A stretch of DNA of 64,000 bases. Source: Austwickia chelonae NBRC 105200. GTDB lineage: Bacteria > Actinomycetota > Actinomycetes > Actinomycetales > Dermatophilaceae. Positions 1 through 8,468 of the stretch are shown piece by piece. The translations under genes were made by a program, and so were the position numbers. Every line of letters begins with the position of its first letter. Within the stretch, counting starts at the first letter, position 1. The notes below the pieces were generated by a model. The model saw nothing but the letters and a program-made list of their open reading frames with translations, made no database searches and was not told where the DNA came from. The DNA is taken from positions 94,328-158,327 of the forward strand of contig NZ_BAGZ01000004.1 of NCBI RefSeq assembly GCF_000298175.1, written 5' to 3'.

Positions 1-485
1 GTGATCTCACCGCGGGCGACCAGTTCCTCGACGAGTCCGGGCCAGTTGCGGCGGAACTCGTTCGTCCCGGTGAGCGAGCCGTCGCCTCCGATGACGACCA
101 GCCGGTCGATGCCGTGGGCGAGGAGATGGCGGGCTGCCCTGAGCTGTCCTTCCCGTTCGCGGAAGGCCTGGCAGCGGGCCGTCCCGATGAGCGTCCCCCC
201 GCTGTTGAGGATGTTGCTGACGTCCTCCCACCCCATCGGGCGGATCCCGTCGCCGCCGTCGACCGCGCCCTGCCAGCCTTCGGTGATGGCGTAGACCTCG
301 ACGCCCAGGTGGATACCGGTCCGCACCACGGCGCGCACGGCCGCATTCATGCCCTGGGCATCTCCGCCGCTCGTCAACACGCCGATCCGGGGCGGGGCGT
401 CCTGCGCGGCACGGTTGCCCGCCGCGATGTCCTCCCCTGGCCCGGCCGGCCCTTCCGCGGAGGCCGGTACGGTCTGCTCGGACAT
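1..485 (-). CDS. pfkA: 6-phosphofructokinase, N-terminal part (gene runs off the window)
   Basis: ATP- or PPi-dependent 6-phosphofructokinase, which phosphorylates fructose 6-phosphate in glycolysis. I translated the minus strand from an ATG at 485, preceded by an AGGAGGG ribosome site; the frame stays open to base 1, giving 161 residues of the N-terminal half. The family signature [12 protein letters not shown] is at residues 38-49, and the nucleotide-binding GGDGS motif lies near residue 138. The first 30 residues are an Ala/Gly/Pro-rich extension before the conserved core. The C-terminal half with the rest of the sugar-phosphate site is outside the window, so the ATP and PPi types cannot be told apart. 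Transcribed away from the holin-like gene. Confidence 0.93.
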   Translation of the reverse strand, partial: MSEQTVPASAEGPAGPGEDIAAGNRAAQDAPPRIGVLTSGGDAQGMNAAVRAVVRTGIHLGVEVYAITEGWQGAVDGGDGIRPMGWEDVSNILNSGGTLIGTARCQAFREREGQLRAARHLLAHGIDRLVVIGGDGSLTGTNEFRRNWPGLVEELVARGEI

Positions 486-816
486 GCGGAACCCTCCTGG
501 TGTGCTCACGTCGTCGTCCAGCGCGCATCCGGTGCGATGCCGTTCCGTCCATCATGCCCCGAGGGAGCCGTCCGGGGCCTGCCGACCCAGGATCGAAGCA
601 GCTTCAAGGACCTTGGGGGATAACGAAGTAGCTACAGAGGCGGGAGAATGGTCCTCGGCTGGGTAACTTCTGATCGAAGGATCGGACCAGAAGCGCAGAT
701 CCGGTCTGGCGGCCAGCGAATCGCAGCACGGGGGAGGCCCCGGAGCACTGCACTCGCTATCGTCATGAACGAACATATTCGCCGGGCCGTACGGGCCCGT
801 GAGGAGGGAACAATCC
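486..816. other. Intergenic region between divergent pfkA and holin-like gene
   Basis: About 330 bases with no convincing gene. It must hold the promoters of both flanking genes. A small 6-bp hairpin (CGGGCC, loop 89-93, GGCCCG; 783-799) sits directly before the GAGGAGGGA ribosome site of the downstream gene and could affect its translation. I see no other clear element. Confidence 0.5.
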
Positions 817-1275
817 ATGGCGATCGCCAACCCTGAGGGACGAACCCCTGCGCATGAATCCTCCTCGGCTGCCGGGCGGGTCGCCGCCAGGGAGTACGAA
901 CCGACCATCGGGGCGCTCGTCCACGATGTCCTGGAGGACGTGTCCATCCTCATCCGCAAGGAGATCCAGCTGGCCAAGTCGGAGGTGACGGCCGACGCCA
1001 AGAAGGGCGGAATGGGTGCCGCCTTCTTCGTGGTCGCCGGGGTCTTCGCCTTCCTCGGCCTGATCTTCCTGCTGCACTCCTTCGCCCGGACGATCGCGGT
1101 GTGGCTGCCGGTCTGGGCGGGGTACCTGATCGTCGCGGTGATCCTCTTCGCCGGGGCGGCCGTGGCTGCTCTGATCGGGAAGAACCAGTTGAGCAAGGTG
1201 AAGGGCAAGCCGGAGCGCACGATCGTCACCTCCAAGGAGACGGTCGAGGTCGTGAAGAAGGCAGCCCAGGGCTGA
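817..1275 (+). CDS. Actinobacterial holin-X / phage-holin-family membrane protein
   Basis: Small membrane protein of 152 residues. Residues 1-60 are polar and predicted cytosolic. Two hydrophobic segments follow at about 69-90 and 100-122, joined by a short loop, and the tail is Lys-rich. This layout matches the putative actinobacterial holin-X family (often labelled phage holin family protein), whose function is not established. The ATG at 817 was chosen because GAGGAGGGA lies 8 bases upstream. The gene is followed after about 40 bases by the alpha/beta hydrolase, matching the Rv3669-Rv3670 pair in M. tuberculosis. Nothing in the context indicates a prophage, so the holin label should not be read as a lysis function. 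Confidence 0.8.
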   Translation: MAIANPEGRTPAHESSSAAGRVAAREYEPTIGALVHDVLEDVSILIRKEIQLAKSEVTADAKKGGMGAAFFVVAGVFAFLGLIFLLHSFARTIAVWLPVWAGYLIVAVILFAGAAVAALIGKNQLSKVKGKPERTIVTSKETVEVVKKAAQG

Positions 1276-1318
1276 ACCGGTCTCACCGGGGCCGGGGGTG
1301 CGCGGGGAAGGAATCGCG

Positions 1319-2284
1319 ATGAGCAGAGATCCCTCCCTCGTCCTGTTGCCCGGTCCCTGGGAGCACCGCTATGTGGCCGCCAACGGGGCCCGTTTCCATG
1401 TCGCTTCGGCCGGGGACGGGCCCCTGGTGCTCTTCCTGCACGGCCTGCCCCAGTTCTGGTGGGCCTGGCGGCATCAACTGACCGGCCTGGCCGAGGCCGG
1501 ATATCGGGCGGTCGCTCTGGACCTGCGCGGGTACGGCGCCTCCGACAAACCTCCGACGGGATACGACGGGTACACCCTGGCCGCCGATGTCGCCGGGGTG
1601 GTGCGCTCCCTCGGGGAGACCGACGCGGTGATCGTGGGCCACGGGTTGGGCGCCTGGCTGGCCTGGACGATGCCGTCGTTGCAGCCCGAGTCGGTGCGCG
1701 GTCTGGTCGTGCTCTCCGCCCCGCATCCGGCGGAGTTCTCCTGCGGGTTGAGCCTGCTGCGTCACCGGGTCGCGCATCGGACGGTGAACCGTTTGGAGCG
1801 TGGTTTCCCCTCCGAGCGGACGTCCCCCCGGGGCCCGGCCCGGGTCCAGGAACTGTTGACCTCGTGGCGGGGGGACGACCGGTCCTGGCCCACGGTCGAG
1901 GAATGCGCCCGGTACTCAGAAGCGATGTCCATCCCGTTCGTGGCCTCGTCCGCGGCGGAAGGTTACCGGTGGGTGCTGCGTTCTCGGGTCCGTCTGTCGG
2001 CGCGGGCCTACCGTCGCGCGGTCTACCGGCCGGTCCCGGTGCCGGTGCTCCAGTTCCACGGCACCCAGGACAGGGTCTGTTCCCCGGAGTGGGCTGCGCG
2101 CAGCCGTCGTTGGGTGGACGGCCGGTATCTGTGGCGGCCGGTGGACGGGGCCGGGCACGCCCCGCACGAACAGGCGCCGGAGGTGGTCACCGAGGAGATC
2201 CGGCGTTGGTTGGACCGGGCGATGTCCGCCCGGGAGGACGGCCAGGACGGGGGCCCCGACGGGAACGGCCCGGTCCGGCCCTGA
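1319..2284 (+). CDS. Alpha/beta hydrolase, EphE-like, with Gly at the nucleophile position
   Basis: Alpha/beta-hydrolase of 321 residues related to epoxide hydrolases and placed as ephE is in mycobacteria. The oxyanion-hole motif HGLP is at residues 41-44. The nucleophile elbow reads GHGLG (107-111), whereas epoxide hydrolases have GHDWG with Asp as nucleophile. The central residue (109) is Gly, so the classical reaction looks impossible. The other two members of the triad appear present near the C-terminus (HGTQD and GAGHAPH). The start at 1319 follows GGAAGGAA; a GTG at 1298 is the alternative. It could be a pseudoenzyme or use another nucleophile. Convergent with marP. Confidence 0.8.
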   Translation: MSRDPSLVLLPGPWEHRYVAANGARFHVASAGDGPLVLFLHGLPQFWWAWRHQLTGLAEAGYRAVALDLRGYGASDKPPTGYDGYTLAADVAGVVRSLGETDAVIVGHGLGAWLAWTMPSLQPESVRGLVVLSAPHPAEFSCGLSLLRHRVAHRTVNRLERGFPSERTSPRGPARVQELLTSWRGDDRSWPTVEECARYSEAMSIPFVASSAAEGYRWVLRSRVRLSARAYRRAVYRPVPVPVLQFHGTQDRVCSPEWAARSRRWVDGRYLWRPVDGAGHAPHEQAPEVVTEEIRRWLDRAMSAREDGQDGGPDGNGPVRP

Positions 2285-2312
2285 TCCGCCGGGCGGTCCG
2301 CTCCGTCGGCCC

Positions 2313-3518
2313 TCAGCCCCCGGTTTTCGTGCAGTTCCCGGTGCTGACCTCCGGGGAGTTCCGGTTCACGCTCTTCAGCACGGGCCGGGCCTCGTCCAGG
2401 GTCAAGGCGTAACCGGTCTCCTTGTCGTCCAGTGATCGGGCGAAGACGACCCCGGTGACGCTGCCGTCCGGGGCTAGCAGGGGCCCGCCGGAGTTCCCGG
2501 GCCGAACGGTCGCCAGCAAGGAGTACACCTGCCGTTGGACGGGGCTGCTGCCGTAGATGTCGTCCCCGTGGGCTTCGAGGATCTCGCGGATCCGGGCGGC
2601 GTCGACCTTCAACGGGCCGCCCAGGGGGTAGCCGGCGACCACCGCCGATTCCCCGTTCTCCAGCGAACGCCCCAGCGGGAGCGGCTGGTTGCGCAGATTG
2701 TTGACCGACAGGACGGCCAGGTCACGTTTGGCGTCGAAGGCCACCACCTTGGCCGGCAGCGAACTGTTGCCGGTCCGGACCCGCACATTCTTCGACCCGG
2801 CGACGACGTGCGCATTGGTCACGACCATGCCCGGGGAGTAGACCCAGCCGGTGCCTTCCTGGGAGCGGGCACAGGCCGGGGCCGAGGCGTCGATCCGCAG
2901 CACCGAGTTCACCGCCTTCTGGATCGCCGGGGAGGTCGCGACGGTCGGGTCGACCCCGGCCACCGGCCGGATCGGTTCGGCACCGATGGTGGAGAACACC
3001 CGGGGGAATCCGTAGGCGTCGAGCGTCGTCTTGACCTCGCCGAGGACCTGCTCGCTGGTGGCGGGCATCGCCGAGTCGATGGCGGCGACCACCCGGGACT
3101 GTCCGATCCCCTTGGCCAGGTCGCCCGGGACGACGACCCGCAGCACCCCGACGGTGAACCAGGCCGTGGCCGAGGTGACGGCGACGGTGAGCACCGCCCC
3201 CAGCACGGAGTCGACGACCCCCAGCCCGGAACGGTCCAGGCCGTGGGCGAGCTGCGCGACGACCCGGACGAACAACCCTTGGACCACCAGGGCCAGGAAG
3301 AGCGTCCCCCCGACCAGGACGGCCGGTCGGAAGGCCGCCGGCGAGTCGGGCACCCACAGGGCCACGTATCCCGGCAGCAGCCACAGCCCGATGGCGGCCC
3401 CGACCAGGAAGCCCGCGGCGGACACGAAGGTCACCAGCAGGCCCCGTCGATAACCGGCCAGGGCCCCCGAGGCGAGCAGGAGCAACAACAGGATGTCCAC
3501 CATGACGCCGACGTTCAC
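2313..3518 (-). CDS. marP: MarP-type membrane serine protease (CvpA domain plus trypsin-like domain)
   Basis: Membrane-anchored periplasmic serine protease; in mycobacteria this family is needed for acid and oxidative-stress resistance. Of 401 residues, roughly 1-130 form a CvpA-like block of four membrane helices, followed by a linker and a chymotrypsin-fold domain. The triad is visible as His237 (TNAHVV), Asp266 (RDLAVL) and Ser343 (GNSGGP). Cys216 and Cys396 correspond to the disulfide pair known in M. tuberculosis MarP. The GTG start overlaps the stop of the upstream Nudix gene in a GTGA, indicating translational coupling in an nth-Nudix-marP operon. That gene order is the same as Rv3674c-Rv3671c apart from a missing thioredoxin-like gene. 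Confidence 0.92.
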   Translation of the reverse strand: MNVGVMVDILLLLLLASGALAGYRRGLLVTFVSAAGFLVGAAIGLWLLPGYVALWVPDSPAAFRPAVLVGGTLFLALVVQGLFVRVVAQLAHGLDRSGLGVVDSVLGAVLTVAVTSATAWFTVGVLRVVVPGDLAKGIGQSRVVAAIDSAMPATSEQVLGEVKTTLDAYGFPRVFSTIGAEPIRPVAGVDPTVATSPAIQKAVNSVLRIDASAPACARSQEGTGWVYSPGMVVTNAHVVAGSKNVRVRTGNSSLPAKVVAFDAKRDLAVLSVNNLRNQPLPLGRSLENGESAVVAGYPLGGPLKVDAARIREILEAHGDDIYGSSPVQRQVYSLLATVRPGNSGGPLLAPDGSVTGVVFARSLDDKETGYALTLDEARPVLKSVNRNSPEVSTGNCTKTGG

Positions 3519-4204
3519 CGGGTCTCCTCCGTGGTCCGGGTGCGATCGGTCGGCAGCGGTGGCCCCGGCCGGGGCACCTCACGTTCGACCGTGGGATCCC
3601 ACCCGCCGGGGTCGATCCCGGCCAGGTCGAGGGTCGCGGTCAGCAGGGCCGCGGTGAATCCCCAGATGAACAGGCCGTCGACCGTGTAGGCGGGCGAGCG
3701 GTAACCGCTCGGGTGGACGGCGGTGAACCGGTTCCGGGGGGTGGTGAGTTCCGCGACAGGCACCCGCACCACCCGTTCTACCTCCTCCGCGCTGTGCGCG
3801 TACACCGGTGTGGGCCGTTCCCACCATCCCAGCACCGGGGTCACCGAGGAGTTCGAGGCGGACAGGAAGAGTTCGGGCAGCTCGCCGAGGATCTCCACCC
3901 CGGAGGGGTCCAAGCCGATCTCCTCGTGGGCCTCCCGCAGCGCCGCGCCGACGGGGCCGTCGTCGTCCGGGTCGATCCGCCCGCCGGGGAAGGAGACCTG
4001 TCCGGCGTGGCTGCGCAGGTGGGCGGTGCGCTGGGTCAGGACGACGTCCTCCCCGCCTGCGGGGTGGGGGCCGTAGAGCATCAGCACTGCCGCTCTCCTC
4101 CCTCGATGCCGGGGCGGGGGCATATGTCTGGAGAAATAGTCCGATTCCTTTGCTCGTACGGCGAGGAGGACGTCGTCCATCCAGGACGGTGGTCCGCCGG
4201 TCAC
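3515..4204 (-). CDS. Nudix hydrolase, probable CoA pyrophosphatase
   Basis: Nudix hydrolase of 229 residues that probably splits CoA or its derivatives into phosphopantetheine and 3',5'-ADP. The CoA-type extension [16 protein letters not shown] leads into the Nudix box, with the REAHEEIG helix downstream, as in the NudL/NUDT7 group. The GTG start at 4204 shares a GTGA with the stop of nth, and the gene's own stop overlaps the marP start the same way, so three genes are coupled. An ATG nine codons in (4180) is a possible alternative start. Metal ligands are the Glu residues of the REAHEE helix. Orthologous position to Rv3672c. Confidence 0.87.
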   Translation of the reverse strand: MTGGPPSWMDDVLLAVRAKESDYFSRHMPPPRHRGRRAAVLMLYGPHPAGGEDVVLTQRTAHLRSHAGQVSFPGGRIDPDDDGPVGAALREAHEEIGLDPSGVEILGELPELFLSASNSSVTPVLGWWERPTPVYAHSAEEVERVVRVPVAELTTPRNRFTAVHPSGYRSPAYTVDGLFIWGFTAALLTATLDLAGIDPGGWDPTVEREVPRPGPPLPTDRTRTTEETR

Positions 4205-4947
4205 GCCGGGGCACCGGTGGCGACCGGCCCCGGTTTCACGAGCGCGGCGGCTCTCGCCGGGTCGGTCTCTCCGATGCCGTGGGAAGGGCACAGGGACGCC
4301 ACCGTGCAGGCGCCACAGGCCGGACGACGGGCATGACAGGTGCGTCGTCCGTGGAAGATCAGCGTGTGCGAGAGCATGGTCCACTCCTTGCGGGGGAAGA
4401 GCGCCCCCACCTCGGTCTCGACCACGACCGGGTCCTCGGCCGTGGTCCATCCGAACCGGCGGGCCAGTCGTCCGACGTGGGTGTCGACGGTGATACCGGG
4501 GACGCCGAAGGCATTCCCCAGGACGACATTGGCGGTCTTGCGTCCGACGCCGGAGAGCGCGACGAGCTCTTTCAGACGACCCGGCACCCGTCCGTCGTGT
4601 CGGGCGAGGAGTTCCGCCGACAGTTTCAGCAGGGCGTCGGCCTTGTTCCGGTGGAAACCGATGGGCCGGATGATCTCTTCCAGCTCCGTCCGGTCGGCAG
4701 CGGCCAGTGCGGTGGCATCAGGATATGCGGCGAAGAGTGTCGGTGTGACGCTGTTGACCCGGACGTCCGTGGTCTGGGCGGACAGGACGGTCGCGACCAG
4801 CAGTTGGAAGGGGTCTGCGAAATCCAGTTCGCAGTGGGCCTCCGGATAACGCTCCTGCAGGAGACGGTGGATCCGACGTGCCCGACGCACCCGGGCCTGC
4901 GGGCTCGGCTCCCCTGTGCGTCCGGTGACCGCCGTACCGGCTGTCAT
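4201..4947 (-). CDS. nth: Endonuclease III (DNA glycosylase / AP lyase)
   Basis: Base-excision repair enzyme that removes oxidised pyrimidines and cuts the abasic site. The 248-residue protein has the helix-hairpin-helix segment [12 protein letters not shown] with the catalytic Lys, and the catalytic Asp in TVDTHVGRL. Near the C-terminus four cysteines with spacing C-x6-C-x2-C-x5-C form the 4Fe-4S site ([17 protein letters not shown]). The ATG at 4947 was chosen for the GGGGGAGAA ribosome site; the frame is open much farther upstream but that part is antisense to crp. First gene of the nth-Nudix-marP operon, divergent from crp. Confidence 0.95.
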   Translation of the reverse strand: MTAGTAVTGRTGEPSPQARVRRARRIHRLLQERYPEAHCELDFADPFQLLVATVLSAQTTDVRVNSVTPTLFAAYPDATALAAADRTELEEIIRPIGFHRNKADALLKLSAELLARHDGRVPGRLKELVALSGVGRKTANVVLGNAFGVPGITVDTHVGRLARRFGWTTAEDPVVVETEVGALFPRKEWTMLSHTLIFHGRRTCHARRPACGACTVASLCPSHGIGETDPARAAALVKPGPVATGAPA

Positions 4948-5196
4948 CGTGTTCTCCCCCTTGTTTTTCCCCCGGTCGTCCCTTGCGCGGCTTCTACGGC
5001 TTTCGAGACCTTGCTCCCCGCCATGGGGAAAGGCTACGCCGACGGCCTGAACGGGACCTATCCGTCCGCTGGGTGTCCTCCGGCGGGGCCGGGGTGCGTC
5101 GGCGCATCCGTACCGACGACATATTCGGACAGATGTCTTGACGAGTTCCGGCGGGACCCACGTGATCTGGCGCACAGCTGTGGCAGAGTAGGGGTC

Positions 5197-5874
5197 GTGG
5201 ACAACGCTGTGGTGAGACGCTCCCCCCTCTTTGCCGCCCTGAACGACGACGACGTCGAGGCCCTGCGCACCACGATGTCGGAGACCAGCCTCCAACGAGG
5301 CGACGTCCTCTTCCGCGAGGGGCAGCGCGGAGACAGTCTGTACGTCATCGTGTCGGGGAAGATCAAGCTCGGACGCTCCAGCACCGACGGCCGGGAGAAC
5401 CTCATGGCGATCCTCGGCCCCGGTGAGATGTTCGGCGAGCTCAGCCTGTTCGACCCGGGACCGCGCACGGCCACGGCCACGGCCGTCGCCGACACCGAAC
5501 TCATCGGCATGGGCAACGAGTCCCTCCACGAGTACCTGAAGGACCGTCCCGCGGTCTCCCTGACCTTGTTGGCCTCCCTGGCCCGCCGGTTGCGCCGCAC
5601 CAACGACTCGGTCGCCGACCTGGTCTTCACCGATGTCCCGGGGCGGGTCGCCAAGGCTCTGCTGGATCTCGCGAACCGGTTCGGTCAGCCTGCCGACGAG
5701 GGTGTCCTCGTCGCCCACGACCTCACCCAGGAGGAGCTGGCCCAACTGGTGGGCGCTTCCCGGGAGACGGTCAACAAGGCTCTGGCCGATTTCGCCTCCC
5801 GCGGCTGGTTGCGTCTGGAGGCGCGCGCGGTGGTCCTGCTCGACGTCGACCGTCTGTACCGTCGTTCTCGTTGA
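5197..5874 (+). CDS. crp: Crp/Fnr-family transcription regulator (GlxR/Crp type)
   Basis: Global cAMP-responsive regulator of 225 residues. The cyclic-nucleotide domain spans about residues 8-120, with the phosphate-binding cassette around FGELSLF (79-85) and PRTATA (89-94). A long dimer helix follows at about 110-140. The C-terminal winged helix has its recognition helix near SRETVNKAL (188-196). Length and sequence match GlxR of corynebacteria and Rv3676. The GTG at 5197 gives the usual N-terminus for the family. The 250 bases upstream, shared with divergent nth, contain an imperfect GTGA-N6-GCAC dyad (5162-5175) that could be an autoregulatory site, but the match is weak. Confidence 0.93.
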   Translation: MDNAVVRRSPLFAALNDDDVEALRTTMSETSLQRGDVLFREGQRGDSLYVIVSGKIKLGRSSTDGRENLMAILGPGEMFGELSLFDPGPRTATATAVADTELIGMGNESLHEYLKDRPAVSLTLLASLARRLRRTNDSVADLVFTDVPGRVAKALLDLANRFGQPADEGVLVAHDLTQEELAQLVGASRETVNKALADFASRGWLRLEARAVVLLDVDRLYRRSR

Positions 5875-5898
5875 TCCTTCGTTGCCGTCGATCCGTCG

Positions 5899-5914
5899 GG
5901 CCGGGTGTCCGGCC
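5899..5914. terminator. Small hairpin between convergent crp and MBL-fold gene
   Basis: GGCCGG, a four-base loop and CCGGCC form a short perfect stem in the 85-base gap between two genes that end facing each other. There is no T-run, so its role as a terminator is only suggested by position. Confidence 0.35.
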
Positions 5915-5959
5915 AGGTGGGTGGACCGTCGGTGTGCTGGCCGGTTCTCGGCGGGGCGG

Positions 5960-6796
5960 TCATCCGAGGTCCTCGACCCCCAGGTAGGCGAGCTGGGCGC
6001 GGACGGAACGGGCTGCGGCGGGGCGTAGCGCCGGGTCGATGTCGGTGTAGACGCGGTCGACGACCTGGTCGACGCCGGTCGCTCCCTGTTCGAGGGCGGT
6101 GCGGATCTGTTCGAGGCGATCGAGGCGGTGGCGCCGGTAGGCGTGGACGACCTCCGCGGCGTGGGCGATGGGTCCGCCGTGGCCGGGGAGGAGGTCGGTG
6201 ACCTGGCCGTCGTCGACGAGTCCGGCGATCTTCTCCAGGCTGAGGAGATATTCGGCGAGGCTTCCGTCCGGCCAGTCCACGACGCTGGTTCCCCAGCCCA
6301 GGACGGTGTCCCCGGTGAGCAGGGCGCGGTCGTCGGCCAGGAGGTAGCTGACGGAGTCGCCGCTGTGTCCCGGGGTGGCCACGACGTGCAGTTCGAGTCC
6401 GCATTCGCGCAGGACGTCGCCGTCGGCGAGGTCGTGGCGTCCGTCGCCGATGGCCTGAACGTGGCAGTGGGCGAGGTCAGCGAATCGGTGTGCTCCGGCG
6501 GCGTGGTCGTGGTGCCGGTGGGTGAGCAGCACCCGGGAGACGTGGCGTTCCCCGATGCGGGCGAAGACCTGTCGGAGGTGTTCTTCGTCGAGCGGTCCGG
6601 GGTCGACGACGAGGCAGTTCTCGTCGTCGGGGGCGGCGAGGATCCAGGTGTTGGTGCCTTCGAGGGTCATCGCGGAGGGGTTGGGGCAGACGATGCAGTC
6701 GACCCGGTCGCTCCAGCGGCCGCCGGTCCAGGTGCCGTGGGCCCAGCGGGGTGGTCGGGCGACGAGTTCACCGGTCGGTCGGTCCGGTCCGGTCAT
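5960..6796 (-). CDS. MBL-fold metallo-hydrolase (LACTB2-like)
   Basis: Metallo-beta-lactamase-fold hydrolase of 278 residues, position-equivalent to Rv3677c. The zinc motif HRHHDH is at residues 93-98, further ligands are in ATPGHSGDS and LLTGDTVLG, and the distal His is in LLPGHGGPI. The family includes glyoxalase-II-like and LACTB2-like RNA hydrolases; the substrate here is not known. The ATG at 6796 follows GGGAGAACACC. Its 5' end overlaps the 3' end of the upstream Nudix gene by 29 bases, so the two are probably co-transcribed. Confidence 0.85.
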   Translation of the reverse strand: MTGPDRPTGELVARPPRWAHGTWTGGRWSDRVDCIVCPNPSAMTLEGTNTWILAAPDDENCLVVDPGPLDEEHLRQVFARIGERHVSRVLLTHRHHDHAAGAHRFADLAHCHVQAIGDGRHDLADGDVLRECGLELHVVATPGHSGDSVSYLLADDRALLTGDTVLGWGTSVVDWPDGSLAEYLLSLEKIAGLVDDGQVTDLLPGHGGPIAHAAEVVHAYRRHRLDRLEQIRTALEQGATGVDQVVDRVYTDIDPALRPAAARSVRAQLAYLGVEDLG

Positions 6797-7718
6797 GGTG
6801 TTCTCCCGTTCTGCGGGTGGGTGGGGTGGGGTCGGCCGGGGTGACGCGGTGGGCGACGATCTCGTATCCGTCGGCGGTCGGGGTCGGGACGGCCAGGACG
6901 GCGGGGACGACGGCGGTGGGGTCTTGGTGCCGCCACCATTCGGCGGCGGTCCGGGCGGGACCGTCGAGCAGGGCGTCGAGGCGGGCCCGGGTGGGTGGGA
7001 GGATCTGTGCCTGGCCGGCGTGGACTTCGGCGAGGAGGTCGGCCGGGCGGACCCAGCGGGCGTCGTCGGCTTCGGTGCAGTTGCCGTCGGGTCGTTGGCC
7101 TGCGGGCAGGAGGGCGGCGAAGAAGCGGGTGCTGTAGCGGCGGGGTTCGTATTCGGGGGTGATCCAGTGGTCGACGGCGCGCAGCAGGTCGGTGCGCAGG
7201 ACGAGGTCGTTCTCGGCGAGCAGGTCGGGGAAGGTGCGTCGGTGGGCGACGAGTTCTTCACGGGCGGTGGCCCACCGGGGGGTGTCGAGGTCGGCGACGA
7301 CGTGTTCGGGGTCGGGCCCGGCGAGGAGGACTCCGCATTCTTCGAAGAGTTCGCGGGCCGCGGCGACGACGAGTGCTGCCGCGGCGTCGGGGTCGGGCAG
7401 GTCGAGGATGTGTGCCCAGGTCGGCGGGTCGGGTCCGTGCCAGGCTGGCGGCGGGTGGTGGTCGGCGGGGTCGACTCCGCCGCCGGGGAAGACGTAGGTG
7501 CTGGGCGCGAAGAGCATGGTGGCGGCTCGGCGGATCATGAAGACCTCGAGTCCGCCGGAGGTCCGGTCGGTGCCGGTGTGGTCCGGGACGGTCCGGTCGC
7601 GCAGGAGGACGACGGTGGCGGCGTCGCGGGGGTGGACGGCGGTGGCGCCGCTGTTCTCCCAGGAGCGGACCTGGTCGGTCCGTTCGCCCGGCAGGGGGTA
7701 GCGGCGGCCACCGTTCAT
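6768..7718 (-). CDS. Nudix hydrolase of the NUDT19-like group
   Basis: A 316-residue Nudix-fold protein. The Nudix region reads FPGGGVDPADHH, followed by a long insertion before AARELFEECGVLL, a spacing found in NUDT19/RP2-like proteins. The substrate cannot be told from the sequence; CoA-type substrates are known for some relatives. It sits between the RidA gene (4-base gap) and the MBL-fold gene (29-base overlap), in a minus-strand operon DUF4177-RidA-Nudix-MBL. The C-terminal 30 residues are Pro/Thr-rich and weakly conserved in character. Confidence 0.78.
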   Translation of the reverse strand: MNGGRRYPLPGERTDQVRSWENSGATAVHPRDAATVVLLRDRTVPDHTGTDRTSGGLEVFMIRRAATMLFAPSTYVFPGGGVDPADHHPPPAWHGPDPPTWAHILDLPDPDAAAALVVAAARELFEECGVLLAGPDPEHVVADLDTPRWATAREELVAHRRTFPDLLAENDLVLRTDLLRAVDHWITPEYEPRRYSTRFFAALLPAGQRPDGNCTEADDARWVRPADLLAEVHAGQAQILPPTRARLDALLDGPARTAAEWWRHQDPTAVVPAVLAVPTPTADGYEIVAHRVTPADPTPPTRRTGEHHDRTGPTDR

Positions 7719-7722
7719 CGGG

Positions 7723-8190
7723 TCACTCCTCGGTGAGGGCGACGATCATCTCCACCTCGACGGGTGCGTTCAGCGGGAGGGCTGCCACGCCGACGGCGCT
7801 GCGGGCGTGGGCTCCTTTGTCTCCGAAGGCTTGGGCGAGCAGTTCGGAGGCCCCGTTGATCACGACGGGTTGGCCGGTGAACCCGGGGGCGCTGGCCACG
7901 AAGCCGACGACCTTGATCACCTGGGCGACCTTGTCCAGGTCGCCGATCACCGATTTCACTGCGGCGATGGCGTTGAGGGCGCAGGTGCGGGCGAGTTCCT
8001 GGGCCTGTTCGGCGGACAGGTCGGCGCCGACCAGGCCGGCACCGGCGAGTTCACCGGCGACCAGCGGGAGCTGACCGGAGGTGTAGACGCGCCGTCCGTC
8101 CTGGATCGCCGGGACGTAGGCGGCTACGGGTGCGGCCACCTCGGGGACGGTCAGGCCCATCGCGGCGAGGCGTTCTTCCACCTGGCTCAT
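7723..8190 (-). CDS. RidA/YjgF-family protein
   Basis: Member of the RidA family (155 residues), small trimeric proteins, many of which hydrolyse reactive enamine/imine intermediates. Residues 25-50 (YVPAIQDGRRVYTSGQLP) and the C-terminal VEVEMIVALTE strand are typical. A clear RidA Arg, as in the LPxxARxxV motif of classical members, is replaced by HARSAVGVAALPLNAPVEVE, which still has Arg and Glu. It resembles the long RidA form at Rv3678c. The start at 8190 lies 3 bases below the stop of the small DUF4177 gene, so it is part of that operon. Confidence 0.85.
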   Translation of the reverse strand: MSQVEERLAAMGLTVPEVAAPVAAYVPAIQDGRRVYTSGQLPLVAGELAGAGLVGADLSAEQAQELARTCALNAIAAVKSVIGDLDKVAQVIKVVGFVASAPGFTGQPVVINGASELLAQAFGDKGAHARSAVGVAALPLNAPVEVEMIVALTEE

Positions 8191-8193
8191 GGA

Positions 8194-8349
8194 TCAGTTC
8201 TCCTTCGGACGTTTGAAGTAGGCCACGAGGTTGCCCTCGGCCATGGTCACTACCTGAACCAGTTCCCATCCGTCCTCGCCCCAGGTGTTGAGGATGGCCT
8301 GGGTGTTGTGGATCAGGACCGGCGTTGTTGCGTACTCCCACCTCGTCAT
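8194..8349 (-). CDS. Small DUF4177-type protein
   Basis: A 51-residue protein I read by hand: it begins MTRWEYATTPVLIH and contains WGEDGWELVQVV and a final YFKRPKEN. The W-E-Y start and the GWELV motif are the hallmarks of DUF4177-like proteins, whose function is unknown. It is the first gene of the minus-strand operon leading into RidA, Nudix and MBL genes. The ATG at 8349 lies about 120 bases from the divergent ArsA gene, so the promoter of both must lie in 8350-8468. Confidence 0.8.
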   Translation of the reverse strand: MTRWEYATTPVLIHNTQAILNTWGEDGWELVQVVTMAEGNLVAYFKRPKEN

Positions 8350-8468
8350 ATCTGTCAGCCTACTGGGCGGCACCGGGCCGGGGGTGGAGCGGCGGGTGCT
8401 GTCGGCCGCGTCGATCGTTGTGAGCTGCAGCGCAGGACGTGTGGGGGTGGCTCTCCTAGACTTCAGTC

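Noticed and set aside
817..1275. Prophage at the holin-like gene
   Set aside because: The holin-X family is chromosomal in many actinobacteria, and no phage structural or lysis genes are near.
5161..5176. Possible CRP autoregulatory site upstream of crp
   Set aside because: GTGA-N6-GCAC is only a partial match to the TGTGA-N6-TCACA dyad and such half-sites occur by chance, so it is mentioned but not listed as a site.
3808..5196. The long 5' extension of the crp frame
   Set aside because: It runs antisense across nth and the Nudix gene and reads as Arg/Gly-rich low-complexity sequence. The cNMP-binding fold starts just after the GTG at 5197.
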